From: CAIYUC01 sp963682005
Lineage (GTDB): Bacteria; Bacteroidota; Bacteroidia; Bacteroidales; FEN-979
Direction of reading: 5' to 3'
DNA length: 64,000 nucleotides
NCBI GenBank assembly: GCA_963682005.1
Contig: OY820914.1
Coordinates: 1,612,001 to 1,676,000 of the forward strand
Below, piece by piece: positions 8,782 to 16,675 of this stretch (the first letter of the stretch is position 1; each line of letters opens with the position of its first letter). The translations under genes were made by a program, and so were the position numbers. Under the pieces are notes generated by a model that was not told the DNA's origin, did not search any database, and worked only from the letters and a program-made list of their open reading frames with translations.

Positions 8782-9807
8782 TTAGTAATAATGAGTTTCG
8801 ACAACAGGCTGCCAGAGGTTGCGGTAATGATCGTCCCGGAAACCTTTGCAGACATCCTTCAGGATACATTCCCTGTGATCGGTGAGTTCAACGATCTCAT
8901 AAAATGTGCAAGGATCCTTTTCACAACGGCCGACCCGGCACAGCGGTTCATTGTTGCAGCAGCTTCTTCCCAGCGACCAGAAAAAGTCATTCAGCTTTGT
9001 CACCGGATGCCCCGAGACGTCTGCGATCAGCTTGAATGCATCGATGCAGGCGTTACGGACTTCTTCGTCACTTTGAATCGGCTTGTGGTCAGAAAGCTTA
9101 TGATGCAGATCCTCGTCCGGGATCTCAACGCAGCCTGTCCGGAGAAGGACCCGCTGCATATGATAATCCATGATGGGAGTAAAATTCTGCTTGTCACGGA
9201 TGTTGACCATTCCGGCTTCTTCCAGCAATTTCAGCAGGAAGGTGACCTTTTTTTTCATCGGATCGCTGAATGCGATCAGTCCCGGGAGGATCTCATAAAA
9301 CCCGGTGCCTGAATGGATCAGCTCGTTGTCGGCCGTTTCAATGAGGTTTTCGATCCGGGATTCAAAGAAATCATCCACGAAAACATCCAGGTCGATCATG
9401 AACTGTGCCCGTTCATCAAGCCTGTCGAGGGTTGTGTGATCCGGATTTCCGTCAGCGGAAAACAGGGAAGCAAGTCGTCTGCATATATCATCGATGCCCG
9501 AAGCTTTTGAAAATCCGGGTTGCAGAAGCGGATCGTTGTCTTGCATGAGCTGTGTAAAAACCCGTTCAAGATAGTCCCAGCCATAAAGGGAAAGTCCGGG
9601 ATGATGAAGGTTATAAGTTTGATGACAGATGGCGACAGAATAGAAAAATGCGCGGAGACGAGTCTCTGCCGGAACAGTCATCGACAGGAAGGGCCGGCGG
9701 TAGAATTCCCTGCGAAGCTGAAGACCCTGGAGCACATTTCCCGTTTTCTTGCACAACATTGTATTGACCGAGACCTTTTCCTGCATAGTTATTGAATTTG
9801 GGTTCAT
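8782..9807 (-). CDS. Hypothetical protein with C-terminal cysteine cluster, in the purine cluster
   Basis: I do not recognise this protein of about 341 residues. Most of it looks helical, with RLRAFFYSVAICHQTYNL near the N-terminus and acidic segments in the middle. The last 60 residues hold seven cysteines (283, 284, 290, 295, 300, 314, 320), starting at FFWSLGRSCC. The spacing C284-x5-C290-x4-C295-x4-C300 recalls the Fe-S cluster loop of HhH-GPD DNA glycosylase-like proteins, but this is only a loose resemblance. It sits directly upstream of ssnA (11-bp gap) and downstream of the fused xanthine dehydrogenase, which suggests a role linked to purine breakdown. I chose the ATG at 9807; 9786 is equally possible. 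Upstream codons come from the 9852-9936 repeat. Confidence 0.65.
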   Translation of the reverse strand: MNPNSITMQEKVSVNTMLCKKTGNVLQGLQLRREFYRRPFLSMTVPAETRLRAFFYSVAICHQTYNLHHPGLSLYGWDYLERVFTQLMQDNDPLLQPGFSKASGIDDICRRLASLFSADGNPDHTTLDRLDERAQFMIDLDVFVDDFFESRIENLIETADNELIHSGTGFYEILPGLIAFSDPMKKKVTFLLKLLEEAGMVNIRDKQNFTPIMDYHMQRVLLRTGCVEIPDEDLHHKLSDHKPIQSDEEVRNACIDAFKLIADVSGHPVTKLNDFFWSLGRSCCNNEPLCRVGRCEKDPCTFYEIVELTDHRECILKDVCKGFRDDHYRNLWQPVVETHYY

Positions 9808-9851
9808 TTTCAAAAGATGGATTTTTTCACCACCCGGGCTGCAAGGGCTTT

Positions 9852-9936
9852 TCAATGAAGTAATGAAATAATGAGATAATGATGTAATTATCAATTATCT
9901 CATTACTTCATTATCTCATTACCTCATTGTTTCATT
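9852..9936. repeat. TAATGA/TCATTA inverted repeat
   Basis: The left arm is a run of AATGAAGTAATGAAATAATG-like words and the right arm the complement (TCATTACTTCATTATC). It sits between two minus-strand genes. The stop codon of the upstream xanthine dehydrogenase gene (9924-9926) lies inside the right arm. A sister copy is at 23217-23299. Confidence 0.75.
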
Positions 9937-12494
9937 TCCTTCCGTTTCACAGGCAATTTCATTCGCCGGATACCATCAAAAGTGTAAAGTGCATTGGCAA
10001 CGGCAGCGGCTGTCGGAACGAGTCCGATCTCCCCGACCCCTTTCGCGCCGTAAGGGCCAACCGGGTCTTTTTCTTCGATACCGATCACTTCGATGTCCGG
10101 CGTTTCATCGGCGCTCAATACACCGCAATCACGTAGTTTCGTGCTGACCAGCCGGCTGTTTACCATCGGCAGGTACTCGGTAAGGGCATAGCCCAATCCC
10201 ATATGGACGGCTCCATGGATCTGCCCTTCGAAGAGCATCGGATTCATGATCTTCCCGGCATCATGGGCGGCAAAAACCTTTTCAATTTTCCCCGAATCAT
10301 CAAGGACAACAAGCTGGGCAGCATATCCATATGAATAATGCGTGATCACTTTTTCAGCAGTAGACCCGGGTTTCGTCGTCCAGTTGCAATAATAGCTCCC
10401 CGGATAAGTGTGTCCGGCAAGTTCTGCCAGTAAATGAGATTCCAGGTCTTTTCTCAGGGAAACCGAGGCATCAATGATCGCATTGCCCAGAAGTGCCGTT
10501 GCCCGGGAAGAAGTGGTCATCCCAGTCGGAATGGCAGCATTCGTATCCACGACAACATCCACGAGGAGAGGATCGATCCCGGTTTCCTGGCATAAGGTCT
10601 GGATCGCCATGTTGTGTATTCCCTGTCCCATCTCGGTCCAGCCGTGTTCGATCAATACACGCCCACCGTCCAGAATATTGATCTTTACATCACTGAAATC
10701 GACCATTCCGTTCCCGACACCGGAATTCTTGATCCCTGTTGCAAGTCCTGCATATTTCGATTCGTAAAACTTATCCTTTAATGCCAAAAGGCATGCTTTA
10801 ATACCCACACCTTTGCCAAGTTCCTGTCCTGTCGAAGTCATTTTTCCTTCATCCAAAGCATTGTCGAACCTGAATTTCCAGCGGTCGAAACCACCTGCTT
10901 CACAAAGTTCGTCGATACAACTTTCGAGGGCAAAGTTAACCTGGTTGACCCCAAATCCGCGCATCGCTCCGGATGGAATATTGTTCGTATAGACCGTAAG
11001 TGATTCAATATCAACATTAGGAACGAAATATCCCCCTGAAGCATGACCAGCAACTCGCTCCATTACCTTTGCCCCAACTGAAGCATAAGCGCCGGAGTCT
11101 CCCACAGCCCTGAGCCTAAGCCCGGTGAGGATTCCATATTCATCACACGCCAGGGTGAAATCCATCCACACGGGATGACGTTTCGGATGCATGATAATTG
11201 ATTCTTCACGGGAAAGATGAAGTTTCACCGGCATTTTCAGGTGCCAGGCAAATAATGCGGCATGTCCCTGGACAGTCATATCTTCACGTCCGCCAAACCC
11301 TCCGCCGCAGGGAACCAGGGTCACCCTGACCTGTTCTTCTTCCAATCCCAGGAGTGATGCGACTTGCTTCTGGTCAACATAAACACCCTGCCCCTGGCTG
11401 TAAAGATGGATCCCATCGCCGTCAGGAAGGGCAATAGCAGCTTCGGTTTCAAGGAATGCATGTTCGATCCGCTGGGTTTCATAAATTCCGGAGACAATGT
11501 ATTTTGAATCCCTGAATGTTGCTTCAACAGGTTCACCACGGCGTACGATGCATTTTTCGAGGAGGTTGTTCCTGCCGGGATGAACCTTTGCAGAACCTGG
11601 CTCCAGGGCTTTATGAGGATCGGAAACCGGTTCCAGCACATCGTATTCGATACGGATCAGGGATGCAGCTTTCCGGGCTGTTTCTTCACTCAATGCTACA
11701 ACCCCTGCAATGACATCGCCAATATAACGGGTGGTCTCACCCCGGGCAATCATTAGTGGCCAGTCTTCAACGATCAGTCCTGTGTAATGATTCCCGGGAA
11801 TATCGTCCACCGTGAAAATCCGGATGACGCCTTCAGCCTTCTCAGCTTCTGAAGTATCGATGGAAATGACCATTGCCCTCGGATGGTCGCTGAACCGGAG
11901 TGCAGCATGAAGCATCCTGTCGAAAACCATGTCATTGACGAAAAGCCGTTTCCCGATGGCTGTTTCATAAGCCTGGTATTTTTCCAGGGATTGGCCCACA
12001 CCGCCCGAAGCATTGCCAGGATGCACTTCAGGCTCCTCGCGCAGGGTTATCAGCGCATCTTCAATGGCATCAACGATCCTGATGTAGCCGGTGCATCTGC
12101 AGAAATGTTGTTTTATGGCTTTTTTGATCTCCTCACGGGATGGATTTTGATTTTCCGAGAACAGGATCTTCGTCCGCATGATCAGTCCCGGTGTGCAGAA
12201 ACCGCACTGAACGGCTCCTTTGCCCACATAGGCATGAGCAATGACATCCCTCACTTTTTCCGGCAACCCCTCCATGGTTGTGACTTGCGCCCCTTCCAGG
12301 AATTTCATTTTCTGCGTACACGAAAGGCGGGCCTTCCCGTTGATCTCCACGAGGCAGGCGCCGCAATATGCCTGGCCCGAGCAGCCGTCTTTCACCGAAG
12401 TAATGTGCTCTTGCCCCCTTAGATAATTAAGCAGGGAAAGATCGCCGTTGCCGGTGTATTCTGTTTTGCGGTTATTGAGGAAGAAGGAGATCAT
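9924..12494 (-). CDS. Fused Fe-S/molybdopterin xanthine dehydrogenase (selenium-dependent type)
   Basis: A 2Fe-2S subunit and a molybdopterin subunit are joined in one chain of about 856 residues, the layout of the selenium-dependent xanthine dehydrogenase/XdhD family. Cluster ligands are C38, C44, C47 and C59 (plant-ferredoxin type), and C97, C100, C132 and C134 (QCGFCTPG, CRCTGY). The molybdopterin part follows, with the XDH hammerhead (AIGKRLFVNDM), GGGFGGRE, AMRGFGV and a C-terminal GAKGVGE segment. There is no FAD domain, so electrons must leave through a partner; the NAD(P)H/FAD protein YgfK encoded upstream is a candidate. Selenium in this family is a labile cofactor, so no UGA codon is expected. 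The ATG at 12494 was chosen because it precedes the first ferredoxin strand. The stop codon lies in a repeat. Confidence 0.88.
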   Translation of the reverse strand: MISFFLNNRKTEYTGNGDLSLLNYLRGQEHITSVKDGCSGQAYCGACLVEINGKARLSCTQKMKFLEGAQVTTMEGLPEKVRDVIAHAYVGKGAVQCGFCTPGLIMRTKILFSENQNPSREEIKKAIKQHFCRCTGYIRIVDAIEDALITLREEPEVHPGNASGGVGQSLEKYQAYETAIGKRLFVNDMVFDRMLHAALRFSDHPRAMVISIDTSEAEKAEGVIRIFTVDDIPGNHYTGLIVEDWPLMIARGETTRYIGDVIAGVVALSEETARKAASLIRIEYDVLEPVSDPHKALEPGSAKVHPGRNNLLEKCIVRRGEPVEATFRDSKYIVSGIYETQRIEHAFLETEAAIALPDGDGIHLYSQGQGVYVDQKQVASLLGLEEEQVRVTLVPCGGGFGGREDMTVQGHAALFAWHLKMPVKLHLSREESIIMHPKRHPVWMDFTLACDEYGILTGLRLRAVGDSGAYASVGAKVMERVAGHASGGYFVPNVDIESLTVYTNNIPSGAMRGFGVNQVNFALESCIDELCEAGGFDRWKFRFDNALDEGKMTSTGQELGKGVGIKACLLALKDKFYESKYAGLATGIKNSGVGNGMVDFSDVKINILDGGRVLIEHGWTEMGQGIHNMAIQTLCQETGIDPLLVDVVVDTNAAIPTGMTTSSRATALLGNAIIDASVSLRKDLESHLLAELAGHTYPGSYYCNWTTKPGSTAEKVITHYSYGYAAQLVVLDDSGKIEKVFAAHDAGKIMNPMLFEGQIHGAVHMGLGYALTEYLPMVNSRLVSTKLRDCGVLSADETPDIEVIGIEEKDPVGPYGAKGVGEIGLVPTAAAVANALYTFDGIRRMKLPVKRKEMKQ

Positions 12495-12540
12495 TCGGTA
12501 ATTAATATCTGCGTTGATAAAAATAATTGATTTTTTGTTT

Positions 12541-12631
12541 TCTCCGCGATCTCCGTGCCTTCTCTGTGATCTCTGTGGTATCAATTTTTTAACACAGAGG
12601 ACACAGAGGATACACTAAGTTCACAGAGATA
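12541..12631. repeat. Inverted repeat of the TTTGTG/CACAGAG family upstream of the xanthine dehydrogenase gene
   Basis: CTCCGTGCCTTCTCTGTGATCTCTGTGG-like words face AACACAGAGGACACAGAGG-like words around a TTTTTT centre. The hairpin would sit in the leader of the fused xanthine dehydrogenase gene, whose ATG is at 12494. Confidence 0.7.
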
Positions 12632-12692
12632 TCTTCTCGTTCAAAATATTTTCAGGCAGGCGTAGATCTTAGACGTAAGCCTTGGATTATAA

Positions 12693-13676
12693 TTACTGAA
12701 CCACCAGTTTCCCTGTCTGGATGTTCTTATCCCCGGATTTCAGGCACCATATAAAAAGTCCGGGATAAAAATTATCCCTGTACAACAGAAACGAGCTGTT
12801 CCTTTTAATGTCTTTCCGGAATACAGATTTTCCTAAGAGACTGTATACCTCAAATGATAAATTCTCCATACCTGATGAGCATTCCACCACTGAAACGGTT
12901 GTCAACGGAACCGGAGATATGCGGATCGGATCATTGTTTTTATGAAACAGCGTTCCGGAACCCAGCTCCATACAACCGGTCACAATATTATCGATCATCC
13001 ACCCTTCCTTGTTGGTTTGTACATTATCGCTGTGAAAGATGAAGCGGACATCGATCGAATCAGGAGCCACTATGACAGAATCCTTCAGTGGAATAACCCA
13101 TTCCCAAATATACTGGGAGACAAGCCATCCGTTAGAATGACCCGAAATATGCCTGGGATGATAATATTGGTCTCCGGAAGTCACAGAATAATCCGGTTGC
13201 CACCAAAACCACATCGGACCCCAATAATACCCGTTATCGAAAATTGTATCAATGGCAAGATTCCAGGACGCACCGTGATCAAAAGAATATTCCATATACC
13301 CGTAATCAAGGATTGTATCGGTATCAAACTTATGCGTGAACTGAAGGTATGTTGCCCCGCCACATGGAGGATAATAAACGGGGAATGTCGTATCTGTAAT
13401 TGTGAATGAAAATATGGATTGAGTATTGACGGGATAAGGGAGCAGCGTATCCGTTACAATGGCCAGGGATGGGGAATAAGCCTCATTAAAAAGCACCTTC
13501 GACGGATGACCAACCTGCCAGCAGTTCCCGGGCTGGGATGTATCAATGTAATAAGGGATCGTATTGTATTCAAAGAAAACGGAATCCCTGGGAAAAAGCT
13601 CCCCGGGGTATTTCTGCGCGTAAATGTTCCATGATGCCAGGATCAGCATCAGAAGAAGGATCTCTTTGGTTTTCAT
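12693..13676 (-). CDS. Secreted protein with type IX secretion C-terminal sorting domain
   Basis: The 327-residue chain starts with a signal peptide (MKTKEILLLMLILASWNIYA) ending near an AQ cleavage site. The middle is rich in aromatic residues and Asp and suggests a beta-sandwich of the immune-activated or carbohydrate-binding type; I recognise no catalytic motif. The last 75 residues (SFEVYSLLGKSVF, then FYPGLFIWCL, ending GKLVVQ) fit a por/T9SS type A sorting domain, so the protein should be exported and anchored at the cell surface. It sits inside the purine-gene run on the same strand, though nothing ties it functionally to purines. The usual NPxxD motif is degenerate here (ISPVPLTTV). 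Confidence 0.75.
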   Translation of the reverse strand: MKTKEILLLMLILASWNIYAQKYPGELFPRDSVFFEYNTIPYYIDTSQPGNCWQVGHPSKVLFNEAYSPSLAIVTDTLLPYPVNTQSIFSFTITDTTFPVYYPPCGGATYLQFTHKFDTDTILDYGYMEYSFDHGASWNLAIDTIFDNGYYWGPMWFWWQPDYSVTSGDQYYHPRHISGHSNGWLVSQYIWEWVIPLKDSVIVAPDSIDVRFIFHSDNVQTNKEGWMIDNIVTGCMELGSGTLFHKNNDPIRISPVPLTTVSVVECSSGMENLSFEVYSLLGKSVFRKDIKRNSSFLLYRDNFYPGLFIWCLKSGDKNIQTGKLVVQ

Positions 13677-13745
13677 TTCAACGGGACTTTATGGACTGTT
13701 AATATTAATCTCAAGCTGACGTGCGTCTCAATCGCGTGCCTGGCA

Positions 13746-14990
13746 CTATTTCAAAATATCTTCAATGTCCTTGATATCAGGATCAACCGGCTCAGGCAGC
13801 GTGATCAGCGGCTGAACCGATTTCAGATCCTTCAACCCGCTTCCGGTAAGCAAAACAACATTCTTCGACCCGGCTTCCAGTTTGTCTGCGGCCATGTATT
13901 TTACCATGCCTGCAAAAGCAGCAACAGCAGCCGGTTCCGAGAAAATCCCGGTATTCCGCGACAGCAAAGCCGAAGCCTCCAGGATCTCCTCATCCGTTAC
14001 TGTGATCCACTCTCCCCCGTACTTCTTCATGAAATCAGTCGTCATATGGAAATTCCTCGGAATATCCACGGAAATGGAATCGGCGATCGTCTTCGAACCG
14101 CTTGTTTTAAATTCATTGGCGAACAGATTATCCACAAGATTCCTGCTTCCGTCCGCCTGGACTGCCACCATGACGGGGATACGGTCGATGATCCCAAGCT
14201 TCAGCAGGTCTTCAAACCCTTTGTAAACGCCGGAAAGCACCACCCCATCACCGACCGGGACAAAGATGCGATCAGGCAACTGCTGGTTCATCTGGCCGAA
14301 AAGCTCCAGGGAAACGGTCTTTTTTCCCTCGATGGTGAGTGGGTTGAAAGCGGTGTTCCGGTTGTAATAGCCGGATTGTTCCGTTGCCTTTACGCTGAGG
14401 TCATAAGCATTGTCATAGGTTCCCCTGACCGGGATGATCTTTGCGCCGTACATCATGATCTGCGTCAGTTTGGCCAATGGCGCGGATGCCGGAACAAAGA
14501 TCACCGACTTCTGTCCCTGCGAAGCGCAGATTCCTGCGAGCGATGACCCTGCATTTCCCGTCGAAGCTGCGATGATCGTATCGATGTTATTCTCTTTCGC
14601 CCAGGCCGACACCAGCGCCGAGGCCCTGTCCTTAAAGGAAAAAGTCGGGTTCTGGGAATCGTCCTTCAGAAAGAGTTCAAACGGAAGTTCAGCAGAATCC
14701 AGTTTCTCAAACCGGTAAAGAGGCGTATTCCCAACCTTCAGTGGTGGCAAGGATTTCATGTCATTTATTGGAAGTATTTCCATGAAATGATCATCCTGCA
14801 AAATTTCAAAAATATTCTTTCCGGGGATTGAAAACCGGATCTGTTCATAGTCGTAAATGGTTTTCAAAACGCCCTTCGGCGGAAGATCAGGCTGATTCCC
14901 TTCCTGGCATGAAGGACAGAGGTACATGACCACCTCCGAATTATAGGTCTTCCCGCAATCGTTGCATTCGTATTGGAATTTATCAGGCAT
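13746..14990 (-). CDS. Threonine synthase-like fold-type-II PLP enzyme with zinc ribbon
   Basis: This protein of about 414 residues has an N-terminal zinc ribbon (C9, C12, C25, C28) and a PLP domain of the threonine synthase family. The Schiff-base lysine is K120 (PTFSFKDRAS), the phosphate-binding segment is ASTGNAGSS, and the C-terminal LLTGSGLKD segment is present. It may be a true ThrC. However, it sits between ygfK-side genes and the xanthine dehydrogenase in a purine cluster, so it may instead eliminate ammonia from an amino acid released by purine breakdown, such as 2,3-diaminopropionate, in place of YgeX. Sequence alone does not decide. The ATG at 14990 is preferred; 15011 and 14999 are in frame upstream, next to a repeat. 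Confidence 0.8.
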   Translation of the reverse strand: MPDKFQYECNDCGKTYNSEVVMYLCPSCQEGNQPDLPPKGVLKTIYDYEQIRFSIPGKNIFEILQDDHFMEILPINDMKSLPPLKVGNTPLYRFEKLDSAELPFELFLKDDSQNPTFSFKDRASALVSAWAKENNIDTIIAASTGNAGSSLAGICASQGQKSVIFVPASAPLAKLTQIMMYGAKIIPVRGTYDNAYDLSVKATEQSGYYNRNTAFNPLTIEGKKTVSLELFGQMNQQLPDRIFVPVGDGVVLSGVYKGFEDLLKLGIIDRIPVMVAVQADGSRNLVDNLFANEFKTSGSKTIADSISVDIPRNFHMTTDFMKKYGGEWITVTDEEILEASALLSRNTGIFSEPAAVAAFAGMVKYMAADKLEAGSKNVVLLTGSGLKDLKSVQPLITLPEPVDPDIKDIEDILK

Positions 14991-15092
14991 AGCTTGCATT
15001 TCTTTTTTCACCGCAAAGACGCAAAGAGGCAGAGCCTCAATTCCCTTTATAATCCTTTAATTCTTAATTGTTCATTCTTCATTACTCATTGC

Positions 15093-16565
15093 TCATTGAG
15101 CCAGCCCCGTCCTTTCATTAAAGTTATGAATGAGTTCATCCCATCGTGCCGGCTGGGCGAAAAGTGCCGGCCAGACCTCCCTGTCGTCCCACAGGCGGCG
15201 AAGGTCTTCAACGTCTTTCTCCTGCTGCTCGATCCAGGTGAAATATTTCAGGTTGTGGATCACCTTCTGATCCTCGTAAGTCAGCTCTTTCATGTTGTCG
15301 GAAACCGTGCCCAGCATGCATTTTTCGTGATCTTTTGCGGCCTGCAGGAACGAATAGTTTCCCCGTTCTGCAGTCAGTTCTTTCAGCCGCGATCCATACA
15401 TTTCCGCCGAATCGGTGGCAATGGTCACCATAACATCCTCCGACGTCAGGTCAAAATGTTTCGCTGTTTTTATTGCAGCAAGGATATTGGCGATGCCGGA
15501 TATTCCGATCATGCTGAGGGAATTGACGATTTCCTCGTCGACACCGCACTCTGAAAGGTATTTATGACCATCCGCCTCGTTGAAAACACGCAGGAGGCGC
15601 ATGCAGTATTCATCATCGATGGCCGTGACCACGTTGGTGTTCTTCACATTGTGGATCCAGGGAACATGCTTGTCGCCGATGCCTTCGATCCGGTGTCCGC
15701 CGAACCCGTTTCGCAGCAATGTCGGGCATTGCAGGGCTTCCGAAGCCACTACTTTAATGAACGGGAATTTCGTGCGGAGATAATCGCCGGCGGCAATCGT
15801 TCCGGCGGAACCGGTCGCAGAAATGAAAGCAGCCATTTTGGTATTCTTCCCGGCCACGATCTTAAATGTCTCCTCAATGGCATGACCAGTCACTTCATAA
15901 TGCCAGCAGGAATTCCCGAATTCCTCGAACTGGTTGAAGATCATGCAGTCCTTGCGTGTCCTGCGGATTTCCCAGCATTTATCATAGATCTCCTTTACAT
16001 TCGATTCGCAGCCCGGTGTAGCAATGACTTCCGCCCCAATCTCCTTTAGCCAGGAGAACCGTTCCTGGCTCATCTCCTCGGGAAGAATGGCTACTGCTGT
16101 CACGTCCATCAGGTACGAATCAAACGCTCCGCCTCGGCAATAATTCCCGGTTGATGGCCAGACCGCTTTGTGATAGGTCGGGTCGAACTGCCCGGTGATG
16201 ATCTTCGGAGCGAGACAACCATAAGCAGCCCCGACTTTATGAGCACCGGTCGGGAACCATTTGCCGAGCATCACGACAATCCGTGCATCGATCCCCGTGA
16301 GGGATTTCGGAAGTTCAATGAAATTGGGTTTTCCATAAAGTCCGCCAACGGCTTTCGGCTCGTTTTTCCAGGTCAGCCGGAACAGGTTTAGCGGATGAAG
16401 GTCCCACAACCCGATGGTTTTCAGTTTGTTTTTAATGGAATCCGGGATCAGCTCCGGATTTTGCATCTGGGCAAAAGTGGGAAGAATGATCCCCTTTTCA
16501 CGATACCGGTCAACGGCTTTCTGAAGAATTGATTCGTTAATGATTTTGTCAGTAATTTCAATCAT
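15093..16565 (-). CDS. PLP-dependent enzyme, cysteine synthase/tryptophan synthase beta-like, function unknown
   Basis: This 490-residue fold-type-II PLP enzyme carries the probable Schiff-base lysine K110 in WFPTGAHKVGAAYG and a phosphate-binding STGN loop at 138-141. It is longer than cysteine synthase and not close to any characterised member that I can name. It lies 81 bp downstream of ygfK and 102 bp upstream of the threonine synthase-like gene, all on the minus strand. The pairing of two such enzymes in a cluster lacking ygeX suggests a beta-elimination or beta-replacement step on an amino-acid product of purine ring opening; that is inference. The stop codon (15093-15095) lies in a GCTCATTGAGC-type repeat. 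Confidence 0.8.
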   Translation of the reverse strand: MIEITDKIINESILQKAVDRYREKGIILPTFAQMQNPELIPDSIKNKLKTIGLWDLHPLNLFRLTWKNEPKAVGGLYGKPNFIELPKSLTGIDARIVVMLGKWFPTGAHKVGAAYGCLAPKIITGQFDPTYHKAVWPSTGNYCRGGAFDSYLMDVTAVAILPEEMSQERFSWLKEIGAEVIATPGCESNVKEIYDKCWEIRRTRKDCMIFNQFEEFGNSCWHYEVTGHAIEETFKIVAGKNTKMAAFISATGSAGTIAAGDYLRTKFPFIKVVASEALQCPTLLRNGFGGHRIEGIGDKHVPWIHNVKNTNVVTAIDDEYCMRLLRVFNEADGHKYLSECGVDEEIVNSLSMIGISGIANILAAIKTAKHFDLTSEDVMVTIATDSAEMYGSRLKELTAERGNYSFLQAAKDHEKCMLGTVSDNMKELTYEDQKVIHNLKYFTWIEQQEKDVEDLRRLWDDREVWPALFAQPARWDELIHNFNERTGLAQ

Positions 16566-16634
16566 GGTTTTTTATTTTTTCTCGCAGATTTTTCTAGATC
16601 AATCGCGGATTTCCGCAATTTGTTTTAATTCTTT

Positions 16635-16675
16635 CGCCCCTTCTCCTTCAGGAGAGGGGCCCAGGGGGTGAGGTG
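16635..16675. repeat. CCCCTTCTCC/GGAGAGGGG hairpin repeat at the end of ygfK
   Basis: CTCCTTCAGGAGAGG forms a hairpin flanked by C-rich and G-rich arms. It supplies the last codons (read as TSPPGPLS) and the stop of ygfK. The same family occurs at 17367-17411, 27368-27404, about 5900 and 52362-52410. Confidence 0.75.

Noticed and set aside
9924..12494. Selenocysteine (in-frame UGA) in the selenium-type xanthine dehydrogenase
   Set aside because: The frame is open without UGA; selenium in this family is a labile cofactor and not selenocysteine.
13746..14990. Calling this gene ygeX (diaminopropionate ammonia-lyase)
   Set aside because: The zinc ribbon and PTFSFKDR motif fit threonine synthase; a YgeX role is kept only as a hypothesis.
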